Positions 53,628 to 60,985 of a stretch of 64,000 nt of DNA are shown here, piece after piece; the stretch's first letter is position 1; each line of letters begins with the position of its first letter. The position numbers and the translations under genes were made by a program. The DNA lies in NCBI GenBank assembly GCA_963931605.1, contig OZ007031.1:2046001-2110000 (forward strand), given 5' to 3'. The notes under the pieces were generated by a model, which was given only the letters and a program-made list of their open reading frames with translations, did no database searches and was not told where the DNA came from. This DNA comes from CALUOB01 sp944322305. Its GTDB lineage: Bacteria; Actinomycetota; Coriobacteriia; Coriobacteriales; Coriobacteriaceae.

Positions 53628-54776
53628 ATGAAACCTCAATGGCAGACGCGGTACCGCTCGGTATCGCACCGGGAGTACGCGGAGAGCTACGACGCGCTGG
53701 TGGTTGGCGCGGGCCCCGCCGGCATCATGGCAGCCGTGGAATGCGCGCGCGCCTGCAAGAGCGTGCTGTTGGTGGAGGCCGGTTCGCTTCCGCGCGAGAA
53801 AAGCTGCGGCGGCATGCTCAACCGCTATTCGCTGAGGGCGCTTGAGCCGTACGGCGCCGTTCCGGAGTGCATGGTGCTTGACCCGCGGTGGATCACCTTT
53901 CGCTACTTCCACATGGATCGGCGCGTGAAAAAAGCTACGAACGTGCGCTTTCTCAACGTTGACCGCACGCTGTTCGACGCTTGGCTTTTGAGCTTGCTGC
54001 CCGAGAACGTGAGCGTGCTTGCGCAGGCGCCCGTGGCGTCGGTGAGCCAGACGCCGCGCGGAGTGGAGGCGTACGTGCGCGTGCGCGGGGAGCGCGAGCC
54101 GGTGCTGCTGCGTGCGTCGTACCTTATTGCGGCGGACGGGCCGCGCGCCACGGTGCGCGAGTGCCTGGGGCTGCGCCCGTTCGACCGCTACCTTACCGTG
54201 CAGGAGTACATGCGCATCGAACCCGGTGCGCTCGAGCCGTGTTTCGACTGCGTGTGCTCGCACGCCTTCCCGCGTGAGTACGGCATCGGCTACCTCATGC
54301 CCAAGGGGCCCGTAGCCATTGTGGGGTCGGTGTTCTACCCCGGGACCAAGCACGCGGAGCGCAAGCACGAGGAGGTGCTCGAGGTTCTCAAGCGCACCTA
54401 CCCGCTGGGGGAGGCCGTCAAGCGCGAGGTGTGGATGGCCGCGCACGTGCGCCGCCCGGCCGACCTCGTGGCGGGACAAGGTCGCATCTTGCTTGCGGGC
54501 GAGGGCGGCGGGTTCCTCTCGTGCACCTCGGGCGAGGGCATTTCGTTTGCGTTGAACTCAGGGATACGGGCGGGTAAGGCGGTTGCCGCTGCGGTGGCCT
54601 CCGGCGAGCGCGATGCCGACGGGGCCCTTGCGCGCTACGAGCGGGCGCTTGCGCCCATGAAGCGCAACCTGGCGTTTAGGATGGCCATGTTCCCGTTCAT
54701 GAACAGCGCGTGGGGCAAAGACGTTGCCTGCGTTATTCCTACGCCGCTGGTGAGCAAGGCAACCGAGCATCTGTAG
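53628..54776 (+). CDS. FAD-dependent oxidoreductase, geranylgeranyl-reductase-like
   Basis: The 382-residue protein has an N-terminal FAD Rossmann motif (ALVVGAGPAGIMAA), the KSCGGMLNRYSLRAL segment typical of the geranylgeranyl reductase family (K-x-CGG), and the second FAD motif GRILLAGEGGGFLSCTSGEG. The substrate could be an isoprenoid double bond, which would fit with the polyprenyl synthase at 38.5 kb, but this is inference. ATG 53628 follows GAAAGGCGG. Confidence 0.8.
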   Translation: MKPQWQTRYRSVSHREYAESYDALVVGAGPAGIMAAVECARACKSVLLVEAGSLPREKSCGGMLNRYSLRALEPYGAVPECMVLDPRWITFRYFHMDRRVKKATNVRFLNVDRTLFDAWLLSLLPENVSVLAQAPVASVSQTPRGVEAYVRVRGEREPVLLRASYLIAADGPRATVRECLGLRPFDRYLTVQEYMRIEPGALEPCFDCVCSHAFPREYGIGYLMPKGPVAIVGSVFYPGTKHAERKHEEVLEVLKRTYPLGEAVKREVWMAAHVRRPADLVAGQGRILLAGEGGGFLSCTSGEGISFALNSGIRAGKAVAAAVASGERDADGALARYERALAPMKRNLAFRMAMFPFMNSAWGKDVACVIPTPLVSKATEHL

Positions 54777-55082
54777 GATGGGCGGCCGTTCTTACTCGCG
54801 TTTGGACGGCGCCTGGAATGCGGCTGGGCGTTTGCGGGCTGGGCGCCGGCGGGCCGGGGCTCTCAGCCGAGCGCTCCCGCACTGTGTCCCATGCGGCGGT
54901 TGGGCGCCTGAGAGCTGGAAGCTTGCGGACGGGTTGAAGCTGGCGTGTGGGCGAGTTGGGGAAGGCGATACCTTTCCGTAAGCCGAGCGCCCACGAGTGG
55001 GGTGCGGCGCATGGGGCTGCGCGTTTGCCGGGCTTGCTTGCGACGCGATTTTCGGCCCGAGAAAATTTTTTTGAAATGACGC
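54777..55082. other. Gene-free stretch before tRNA-Arg
   Basis: About 300 GC-rich bases follow the oxidoreductase gene. I find no supported gene, clear hairpin or repeat; a short open frame beginning directly at 54778 has no ribosome-binding site. Confidence 0.5.
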
Positions 55083-55114
55083 TTGACACATGGTGGGGTG
55101 GATGCGATTATATT
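55083..55114 (+). promoter_or_regulatory. Promoter of tRNA-Arg
   Basis: A perfect TTGACA (55083-55088) is followed by an AT-rich GATTATATT (55106-55114). The -10 could be GATTAT (17-base spacing) or TATATT (20-base spacing). The tRNA begins about ten bases later. Confidence 0.7.
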
Positions 55115-55123
55115 CCTCGCGTT

Positions 55124-55200
55124 GCGCCGTTACCTCAGCTGGATAGAGGGACTGACTACGAATCAGTACGTCACAGGTTCGAATCCTGTACGGCGCACCA
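55124..55200 (+). tRNA. tRNA-Arg (anticodon ACG)
   Basis: Acceptor GCGCCGT pairs with ACGGCGC, and the anticodon stem ACTGA/TCAGT encloses CTACGAA, giving ACG (A34 normally edited to inosine). The T arm is ACAGG-TTCGAAT-CCTGT, and CCA is encoded. Confidence 0.96.
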
Positions 55201-55211
55201 GCTAAAAGGAC

Positions 55212-55243
55212 AAGCCCGGAGCCTTACGGTTCTGGGCTTTTTC
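55212..55243 (+). terminator. Intrinsic terminator of tRNA-Arg
   Basis: AAGCCCGGAGCC (55212-55223) pairs with GGTTCTGGGCTT (55228-55239), including two G-T pairs, around TTAC, followed by further T. Confidence 0.9.
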
Positions 55244-55261
55244 TGTATGAGGGTGCCACGG

Positions 55262-55720
55262 CGGCGATCGCATGCTTGCGTCCGGCGTGGGCAGTTGGGG
55301 CTTGCGCGCTATTGTCGCGGGCAACGCGGTGGACGCTCGGCCTGTTGGCCGCCGATACGGCATGTAAGGCTCCGGTTAGTCGTGGTTCTGTCATTCTCGG
55401 AGTGGTTGGTCGCTTCAACGACAGCCAACTCCCGGAAATCCGGAAGTTGCGTGCGGTCCGCGCGGCCAAACGAAAGTTACGTGCGACAACAGCGATCAAC
55501 TGGAGGCTTATCTGCGCTGATCGCGACCAACTGGAGCTTGCATGCCGTTACCGCGGGCAACCAGGCCGTGCACTGGTCGTTGGCGCGGTCAACCGGAGCT
55601 TGCGCGTCATCGTCGCGGGCAACCGCAACCGGTCAGCAGCTCGCGCTGGCCCTTATTGGGGATGTGCGCGGTCAACCTGAGCCTGCGCGTTGTCACTGCG
55701 GCCAACCGGCTCACAGCGCC
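55262..55720. repeat. Degenerate repeats with 30-base period
   Basis: CAAC anchors recur at 55467 (as CAAA), 55497, 55528, 55558, 55590, 55620, 55673 and 55703, mostly 30-32 bases apart. The unit is close to CAACCGGAGCTTGCGCGTCA followed by TCGTCGCGGG (clearest at 55590-55619). A good match also lies at 55292-55321 (GGGGCTTGCGCGCTATTGTC). Sequence differs from the 32-kb repeats, but the period is the same. No supported gene occurs between tRNA-Arg and ferritin. Confidence 0.75.
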
Positions 55721-55841
55721 CCTGATCTCCGGGATTTCCGTGGCAAAAATGCGCTGCGTCTAACTTCTCTGTTTGTGTCCGGACGGGCGGGTATACTGTG
55801 CGTGTCATATTCGCGCGCGTCTCACGAAAGGAAGATGCCTC

Positions 55842-56360
55842 ATGGCGCTTACCGAGCAAGTGACCTCCGTTCTGAACGAGCAGATCAACAAGGAGCTGTA
55901 CTCCGCCTACCTCTACCTCACCTTTGCCGACTACTATGAGGATCGCGGCCTGAAGGGCTTTGCCAACTGGTACGAGATCCAGGCCAAGGAGGAGATGGAC
56001 CACGCCATGGCCATCCGCCGCTACCTGCTGGACAACGACTTCACGCCCACGATGGAGGCCATCGCCAAGCCCGACAAGACCTTCGCCAACGACCTTGAGC
56101 CGCTGGAGGCTGGCCTTGAGCACGAGGAGTACGTCACCGGCTTGATCCACCACTGCTACGAGGTGGCGCACGAGGTGCACGACGTGCGCACGATGAAGTT
56201 CCTGGATTGGTTCGTGTCCGAGCAGGGCGAGGAGGAGACCAACGCCCGCGACATGATCACCAACATGAAGCTCTTCGGTTGCGACCCCAAGGGTCTATAT
56301 GATCTGGACCGCGAGTATCAGGCGCGCGTCTACACCCAGATGACCGCCCTGCCACTGTAA
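55842..56360 (+). CDS. ftn: Ferritin
   Basis: This 172-residue non-haem ferritin stores iron in a 24-subunit shell. The ferroxidase ligands are readable: E18 (NKELYSAYLYL), E51 and H54 (KEEMDHA), E95/E96 (LEHEEYV), and the later Q126/E129 region (SEQGEEE). ATG 55842 follows GAAAGGAAG. TATACT at 55792-55797 may be its -10 element; no iron-box operator is obvious. Confidence 0.95.
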   Translation: MALTEQVTSVLNEQINKELYSAYLYLTFADYYEDRGLKGFANWYEIQAKEEMDHAMAIRRYLLDNDFTPTMEAIAKPDKTFANDLEPLEAGLEHEEYVTGLIHHCYEVAHEVHDVRTMKFLDWFVSEQGEEETNARDMITNMKLFGCDPKGLYDLDREYQARVYTQMTALPL

Positions 56361-56693
56361 CACGCTGCTGGTTCAACGCGTTGGCGCGCCTGCGTCCGTG
56401 TGGGCCGCGTCGTGGCGTTGCTCTGCCATAGTCGCTGCGAAGCCGTCTCGCCATCTGCGCGGGGCGGCTTTTCGTGCTGCGGGTGGAGCCAGGCGTGGGC
56501 TTCTCGTTGATCGGCAGCGCTTGCTCGGCCGCCCACCCCACCTCGTTCCGGTTGCTTTTCTTCCTGCCTCGTCTCGCTCCGCTTGTTTGCATCTCTGTTT
56601 CCGTGGCGTTTGCAGCGAGATGTTCTGGGAACCATCTCCTACAAGGCGGCCTTCAGTTTTCCCGCCCAACAAATCTGGACAATAGGAGGGGCC
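56361..56693. other. Gene-free stretch between ferritin and a small membrane gene
   Basis: About 330 bases hold no supported gene beyond the hairpin at 56440-56472. The second half is pyrimidine-rich and less GC-rich. Confidence 0.5.
56440..56472 (+). terminator. Probable terminator after ferritin
   Basis: AAGCCGTC (56440-56447) pairs with GGCGGCTT (56463-56470), with one G-T pair, and T follow. The loop is 15 bases. Confidence 0.65.
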
Positions 56694-56828
56694 ATGGTGG
56701 ATCTTACGTCCACGTACTATCTCTTCGGTCTGCTGCCGCTGGGGGTCACGGCGATCAAAACAATCTTGGAGCTGGTGTTTCTCGTCCTAGGGATTGTGTG
56801 CATGGTCCGCTGGCTCCGCAGAAAATGA
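56694..56828 (+). CDS. 44-residue membrane peptide
   Basis: A TAGGAGGGG ribosome-binding site directly precedes ATG 56694. The peptide is mostly hydrophobic, with one or two membrane segments (LFGLLPLGVTAIKTILELVFLV split by a Lys) and ends MVRWLRRK. The strong ribosome-binding site and clean hydrophobic pattern suggest a real small protein. I recognise no family. GluQ-RS follows after 49 bases. Confidence 0.6.
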   Translation: MVDLTSTYYLFGLLPLGVTAIKTILELVFLVLGIVCMVRWLRRK

Positions 56829-56877
56829 CGTCTTCGCTACAATCGGTTGGCAGGCAACCAACTGAGAGGCGGGCGAG

Positions 56878-57915
56878 ATGGTCGAGATGCGGAATGCGGC
56901 ATGCCAGGCGGCGGATTGCCCGGGGCGTGTTACCGGGCGCTTTGCGCCGTCGCCTTCGGGGCGCATGCATTTGGGCAACGTGTTCTCGGCGCTTCTCGCA
57001 TGGCTTTCGGTGCGCGCGCAAAACGGTCGGCTGGTCTTACGCATAGAGGATCTGGATCCGCGGTGCGCCGACCCTGAGCGGGCGCGTCAGATTATGGACG
57101 ACCTGCGTTGGCTCGGCCTTGGCTGGGACGAGGGTCCGGTGTACCAGCATGACCGGCTCGACCTGTATGAAGACGCGCTCAAACGTTTGCAGACCATGCG
57201 AACGGGCGCTGCGTTGCAGGAGCCGGGTGCGCGGCCGGCTGGTGAGCCGCTGGTGTACCCGTGCTTCTGCAGCCGCGCCGAGCTGCACGCCGCGAGCGCG
57301 CCCCACGCAAGCGACGGGACGCCGATCTATGCCGGTACGTGCCGTCGCCTGACTCCCGACCAGGTGCGCGAGAAGAGCAAGCGCCGCCCGCCGGCCCTGC
57401 GCCTGCGGGTGCCTGACGCAGGCGACCCGGCGGGGGAGATTTCGTTTGAGGACCGTGTGTACGGGCCGCACCGCGAAGTGCTTGCCGAGGAGTGCGGCGA
57501 CTTTTTGATCCGCCGGAGCGACGGCGTTTTTGCCTACCAGCTTGCGGTGGTGGTTGACGACGCGGCGATGGGCGTGACCGAAGTGGTGCGCGGGCGCGAC
57601 CTGCTGGGGTCGGTGGCGCGGCAGATCTACCTGCAGCGGTTGCTGGGGTATGCGCAGCCTAGCTACGCGCACGTGCCCATGCTCGTGGCGCCGGACGGCC
57701 GGCGGCTCTCCAAGCGCGAGCACGATTGCGATTTGGGCGAGCTCAAGCGCCTGTTCGGAACGCCGGAGTGCCTGCTGGGACGGTTGGCGCACGCGGCGAG
57801 GTTGACGCCGAGCAGCGAGCCGATAAGCGCTGAGCGGCTGGCGGAGACGTTCTCGTGGGAGACGGTGCGCACCCACGCCGGCGACATCGTGATAGACGAG
57901 GCGTTTTTCGCGTAG
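56878..57915 (+). CDS. gluQ: Glutamyl-Q tRNA(Asp) synthetase
   Basis: GluQ-RS is a shortened glutamyl-tRNA synthetase that attaches Glu to queuosine of tRNA-Asp. The 345-residue protein has the HIGH-like motif FAPSPSGRMHLGN, LRIEDLDPRC, a Cys cluster for zinc (YPCFCSRAEL and a later TCRR) and the KMSKS-like RRLSKRE. It lacks the anticodon-binding domain of GluRS, matching the family. A 17-residue N-terminal extension precedes the catalytic domain. GAGAGGCGGGCGAG precedes ATG 56878. Confidence 0.93.
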   Translation: MVEMRNAACQAADCPGRVTGRFAPSPSGRMHLGNVFSALLAWLSVRAQNGRLVLRIEDLDPRCADPERARQIMDDLRWLGLGWDEGPVYQHDRLDLYEDALKRLQTMRTGAALQEPGARPAGEPLVYPCFCSRAELHAASAPHASDGTPIYAGTCRRLTPDQVREKSKRRPPALRLRVPDAGDPAGEISFEDRVYGPHREVLAEECGDFLIRRSDGVFAYQLAVVVDDAAMGVTEVVRGRDLLGSVARQIYLQRLLGYAQPSYAHVPMLVAPDGRRLSKREHDCDLGELKRLFGTPECLLGRLAHAARLTPSSEPISAERLAETFSWETVRTHAGDIVIDEAFFA

Positions 57916-57981
57916 AGGGTTGATTTTCAACTCTTGTGAAACTCGCTAATCAAATACCAGGATTGTGTATCTGCCAAGATT

Positions 57982-58007
57982 AAGGGAGGCTCTAACGAGT
58001 CTCCCTT
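57982..58007 (+). terminator. Intrinsic terminator after gluQ
   Basis: AAGGGAGGCTC (57982-57992) pairs with GAGTCTCCCTT (57997-58007), with one G-T pair, around TAAC; the T run completes at 58009. Confidence 0.88.
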
Positions 58008-58132
58008 TTGCGCTATTGCGCGTGTAGTTTTGCGTGTGGATGCCGTAGCAGGATTGAGAGCCGCGCTTTACTTGGCTGAAGTGCGGGAAATCTGCCGGAA
58101 TGAAAAACGTTATCGCAATATTGAATTTTGCC

Positions 58133-58163
58133 TTGACGAAATAGCACGGGGGGGGGGTACTCT
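58133..58163 (+). promoter_or_regulatory. Possible promoter with a 10-G tract in the spacer
   Basis: TTGACG (58133-58138, five of six consensus) is followed 19 bases later by TACTCT (58158-58163, weak). Ten consecutive G (58148-58157) occupy the spacer next to the -10. Change in G number would alter spacing. The gene at 58196 lies 32 bases downstream. Confidence 0.45.
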
Positions 58164-58195
58164 CTGCCTTAAAAGCGAGTGAAAGGGGAGCCTTT

Positions 58196-58663
58196 ATGGA
58201 TGCCAAGATCTTCGGACTTATCATTGCGCTTTTGCTTGCCGCGGTCGCTTTCTATCAGAAGGTTCAGCACCGTCGGGATGGGAGCACCGTCAGCCGCTCC
58301 CGAGATTTTGTTGCGTATTCTGAGACGTTCACGTTGCGTCATATTTCTGACGAGGAGTTTCGTGATGCCATAGAAGCCGCCTCCCCCAACAAAGACACGG
58401 GAGCATCGATGCACGGCAATGCTTCTCGGGTCGTTTTCGAGGGTCCGTTTAGGGCCGAGCTTGTTCGCACTGAACAGTCTGATGAGAAGACCGTCTATAC
58501 GTTTCGTTTCACAAATTGGGACTCGCGTTACGGCATAGCAACTAGAGAAGAGGACATGAATCTTCTCCTGACGGCTATCGAGCGCATGTTTGTCTCGCTT
58601 GATCCAGAGACGAAGGTTGCCAGCAAAAAGGAGGACGTCACCACTAAGCGCAGCATCCTGTAG
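58196..58663 (+). CDS. Hypothetical membrane-anchored protein, 155 residues
   Basis: I do not recognise this protein. Residues 5-20 form one N-terminal membrane helix (IFGLIIALLLAAVAFY); the rest is soluble, mixed, with FTLRHISDEEFRDAIEAA and TVYTFRFTNWDSR. AAAGGGGAG precedes ATG 58196. Base composition is lower in GC than flanking genes, suggesting acquisition. It heads a cluster of four genes of unknown function on the same strand. Confidence 0.75.
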   Translation: MDAKIFGLIIALLLAAVAFYQKVQHRRDGSTVSRSRDFVAYSETFTLRHISDEEFRDAIEAASPNKDTGASMHGNASRVVFEGPFRAELVRTEQSDEKTVYTFRFTNWDSRYGIATREEDMNLLLTAIERMFVSLDPETKVASKKEDVTTKRSIL

Positions 58664-58710
58664 GACTGCTGGCGCGTGATGTCCTTGGCGGAGGAAGGGA
58701 GTGGTCCGTT

Positions 58711-58890
58711 ATGGACGGTATGCCGCCGATTCTTATCATCATTCTTCTTGTTGTGGGTGTTGCTGTGGTGAAAGGGTTGCTGCGCAAGGGCGTGGGTGCT
58801 GGTGTGGACGCTGCGCGCAAGCAGATGGACAAGCGCGCCGGCAAGTACGAGTCGTCCAAAGAGGAACGTCTGAGCGACCGGCTTAAGTAG
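58711..58890 (+). CDS. 59-residue membrane peptide
   Basis: From ATG 58711 the frame encodes a single N-terminal membrane helix (PPILIIILLVVGVAVV) and a basic amphipathic tail (ARKQMDKRAGKYESSKEERL). GGAGGAAGGGAG lies 8-19 bases upstream, with bases in between, and its end is near the start. It lies between two genes of similar layout on the same strand, 47 bases after the first. The family is unknown. Confidence 0.6.
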   Translation: MDGMPPILIIILLVVGVAVVKGLLRKGVGAGVDAARKQMDKRAGKYESSKEERLSDRLK

Positions 58891-58909
58891 CAGGGGGGGG
58901 CGTGCCGAT

Positions 58910-59107
58910 ATGGGAGAGCTGCTTCTGGTCATTGTGGTAATCGCGGGTATCTACCTGCTCCGCGATGTGCTTGCAGGCATTCTGAACAGCATTTTGGATC
59001 GGGCGGGCAACACCGTTGCGGACGCTGCACGTGGGGTTGGCGCATCCGGCGAGGATGGGTCCGGGCGCGGTGAGTGCGAGGAGAACGGAGGGAGAAAAGA
59101 TGGCTGA
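58910..59107 (+). CDS. 65-residue membrane peptide
   Basis: The protein has one N-terminal helix (LLLVIVVIAGIYLLRDVLAGIL) followed by an amphipathic segment and a Gly/Glu-rich end. It resembles the preceding peptide in design (short helix plus amphipathic tail). A run of eight G at 58893-58900 lies about nine bases before ATG 58910, in the ribosome-binding position. Its end overlaps the next start by eight bases. Confidence 0.6.
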   Translation: MGELLLVIVVIAGIYLLRDVLAGILNSILDRAGNTVADAARGVGASGEDGSGRGECEENGGRKDG

Positions 59108-60329
59108 GGTATCCGGGAAAGATGGCGCGGCGGGCCTCGCGCGCAGCGGGGTTTCCCGGCGCGCGGCGGTCGCGCTGGGGATCGTCGGCCTGTCGGGCCT
59201 TGTGGGCTGCAACGGCGCGGTTCCCAGCGCGTCTGCGCCGGCGGACGCCGAGTTGGACGAGGCGCGCGCAGATTTCGAATCTGCTTACAGCGCCGCCCAG
59301 GAGGCGTGGTCCTCGCTGCAGGATGAGATCGGGTCGGCGCAGGCGGCGGACGAAGAGTTTCAGGCGGGCGTTGTCAAGAACCCCGACACCCTGACCGCCT
59401 TCGAGGCGGAGCTTGCCAGCGCACAGGCCGTCGAGGACGTGTACAGCGACTACGAGGAGGAGCCCGAGACGGCCGATGAGCTTGCCGAGGCGACCGAGAA
59501 GCTGAACGCCGCTGCAGACGACTACGACGAGGCCGTTCAGAAGCTCGCCTCTGCCCAAGACGCCGTTGAGCTGCACAAACCGGGCGTCGGCTCGTTTACC
59601 TACACCGACTGGGACGGCTACAGCTACCGCGTCGACTATGACATCAACCCCAAGATCACCGTTGACACGACGGAGGGCAAGCCGGGGCTCGTGGCCCTTT
59701 ACTTCGACTTCTCTAGCTGCTCCGTCACGCTGACCAACACGACGCCGGGCAAGAAGGCGCCGGGTATGTCTTTTTCGCTCAGTCCGCTTTACAACGTCAG
59801 CGACTTCTCCGATTTCATAGTCGGAGGTGATGAGTCTTCAGTTCAGTATGATGTGGCCATGTATGGGCCGCTTTCGCAGCCGGCTACGTTTGAGGAGGCG
59901 CCCTCGTTGAACGAGATCAAGGAGCTCGATTACGAGAAGAGCTACCTTAATCCCTTTGACAACACTGTGACGAGTGTCAACTCGGATTATGGCGAGGTGT
60001 CCCGCATTCAGTTTTCAGCATGTGCAACACGCCAGAGTTACGGCTCCACGATGTATGGCGAGGGCGACGAGCTTGAGGTTGGCGAGACGCGTGAGCTCGT
60101 GTGCGTCTTTTTGAGCTCGGCGCTTACTGGCGGCAAGCAAAAGTGGACTGTAGGCAACATCGCCGAAGGGTATGTTGACAAGTTCAAGAAGATTGTCGGT
60201 TGGGCAGTTAAACCTGAGAATGGCACCTATGCACCCAAGGACACGGCCGTTTTTGCCGGGAAGTATATGGCCGGAGCTATGCTCAGCGAAGGGATATGGC
60301 TGTATGGCTATAACCCGGTGACCGGTTAA
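59100..60329 (+). CDS. Hypothetical lipoprotein with coiled-coil region
   Basis: The 409-residue protein has a twin-Arg-like signal (SRRAAVALGIVG) and lipobox LVGC with C37, so it is an exported lipoprotein. Residues about 50-160 are acidic and helical (coiled-coil likely). The remainder is mainly beta (SFTYTDWDGYSYRVDYDI, VALYFDFSSCSVTLTN) and ends in an ordinary globular region. I recognise no family. ATG 59100 follows GGAGGGAG and overlaps the small gene before it, implying co-expression. Confidence 0.75.
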   Translation: MAEVSGKDGAAGLARSGVSRRAAVALGIVGLSGLVGCNGAVPSASAPADAELDEARADFESAYSAAQEAWSSLQDEIGSAQAADEEFQAGVVKNPDTLTAFEAELASAQAVEDVYSDYEEEPETADELAEATEKLNAAADDYDEAVQKLASAQDAVELHKPGVGSFTYTDWDGYSYRVDYDINPKITVDTTEGKPGLVALYFDFSSCSVTLTNTTPGKKAPGMSFSLSPLYNVSDFSDFIVGGDESSVQYDVAMYGPLSQPATFEEAPSLNEIKELDYEKSYLNPFDNTVTSVNSDYGEVSRIQFSACATRQSYGSTMYGEGDELEVGETRELVCVFLSSALTGGKQKWTVGNIAEGYVDKFKKIVGWAVKPENGTYAPKDTAVFAGKYMAGAMLSEGIWLYGYNPVTG

Positions 60330-60510
60330 GCGGATGCTACCCGGTGTGTCATTACACGGAAGCCCTTGAACTCAACGATACGTTCTTTGTTACGCCTCAG
60401 GGGTGTTCTGCCGGGCATGCAAGGTCGCGGCATAGCACTTGGTTGTGAAACGGAAATATTTCGCTTGCACCGAGCGATGTTTCTGCGGTATCATTCTGAG
60501 CACTGTCCCG
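60330..60510 (+). promoter_or_regulatory. Spacer with candidate promoter for tRNA-Ser
   Basis: No gene is supported. TTGCAC (60465-60470) and TATCAT (60490-60495) lie 19 bases apart, 15 bases before the tRNA, and could be its promoter. Confidence 0.4.
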
Positions 60511-60602
60511 GAGAGCTGACCGAGAGGCCGAAGGTGCTCGCCTGCTAAGCGAGTATACCCCGCAAAGGGTATCTGGGGTTCGAATCCCCAGCTCTCCGCC
60601 AG
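60511..60602 (+). tRNA. tRNA-Ser (anticodon GCT)
   Basis: The 92-base gene has acceptor GGAGAGC/GCTCTCC, anticodon loop CTGCTAA within stem CTCGC/GCGAG, a long variable arm (TATACCCCGCAAAGGGTAT) typical of class II tRNAs, T arm CTGGGG-TTCGAAT-CCCCAG, and encoded CCA. Confidence 0.96.
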
Positions 60603-60695
60603 TAGCAGATGCAAGCCCGTGTCCCTTTTTGGGATGCGGGCTTTTTGCATGAATGGGCTGGGGATTCGAACCCCACTGGGGGCGCGGAGCTGAGG
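60583..60695 (+). repeat. First copy of a tRNA-Ser-derived duplication
   Basis: This segment runs from within the T arm of tRNA-Ser through its terminator and on to an antisense-like T-arm sequence (GGGGATTCGAACCCC) and GCGGAGCTGAGG. The same order recurs at 60773-60884. Confidence 0.85.
60613..60647 (+). terminator. Intrinsic terminator of tRNA-Ser
   Basis: GCAAGCCCG-TGTCCC pairs with GGGATG-CGGGCTT around TTTTT; the stem holds one internal mismatch region and is followed by further T. Confidence 0.88.
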
Positions 60696-60772
60696 AAACG
60701 GCGAAGCCGTTTGCCAGCGTAGCGCGCAAGGGGCCGCTAGGCCCCGCAGCGAGTGCGACGCAAAGCGGCGCC
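60696..60772. other. Unique spacer between tRNA-Ser-derived copies
   Basis: This short GC-rich segment contains GGGGCCGCTAGGCCCC, a small hairpin, and no gene. The whole non-coding stretch from 60603 to 60985 holds only the duplication and this spacer. Confidence 0.5.
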
Positions 60773-60884
60773 GAATCCCCAGCTCTCCGCCAGTAGCAAA
60801 CGCAAGCCCGTACCCCTTTTGGGATGCGGGCTTTTTGCGCGAGAAAGCGGGGATTCGAACCCTGGTGGGGGCGCGAAGCTGAGG
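60773..60884 (+). repeat. Second copy of the tRNA-Ser-derived duplication
   Basis: The copy begins GAATCCCCAGCTCTCCGCCA, the exact 3' end of tRNA-Ser including CCA. It then repeats the terminator (AAGCCCGTACCCCTTTTGGG followed by ATGCGGGCTTTTT), then GGGGATTCGAACCCTGG and GCGAAGCTGAGG. The 5' part of the tRNA is absent, so no functional tRNA is encoded. The two copies lie 190 bases apart and differ at scattered positions. Confidence 0.85.
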
Positions 60885-60985
60885 GCACACCCGCTTGTCC
60901 CTTTTCGCTTCGCCGTCAGCATGGAGTGCTGGGTTCCTGGGGTACCATAGGCGCAGTTGCTTTTCCTTACCTGAAAGGACGCGCC

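Noticed and set aside
54778..54981. Small gene directly after the FAD oxidoreductase
   Set aside because: It starts at the preceding stop without a ribosome-binding site and has Arg/Ala/Gly-rich shadow composition.
60366..60548. Small open frame running into tRNA-Ser
   Set aside because: It overlaps the tRNA gene and lacks a ribosome-binding site.
60773..60793. Second tRNA-Ser gene
   Set aside because: Only the 3' part of the tRNA is present; acceptor 5' strand, D arm and anticodon arm are missing.
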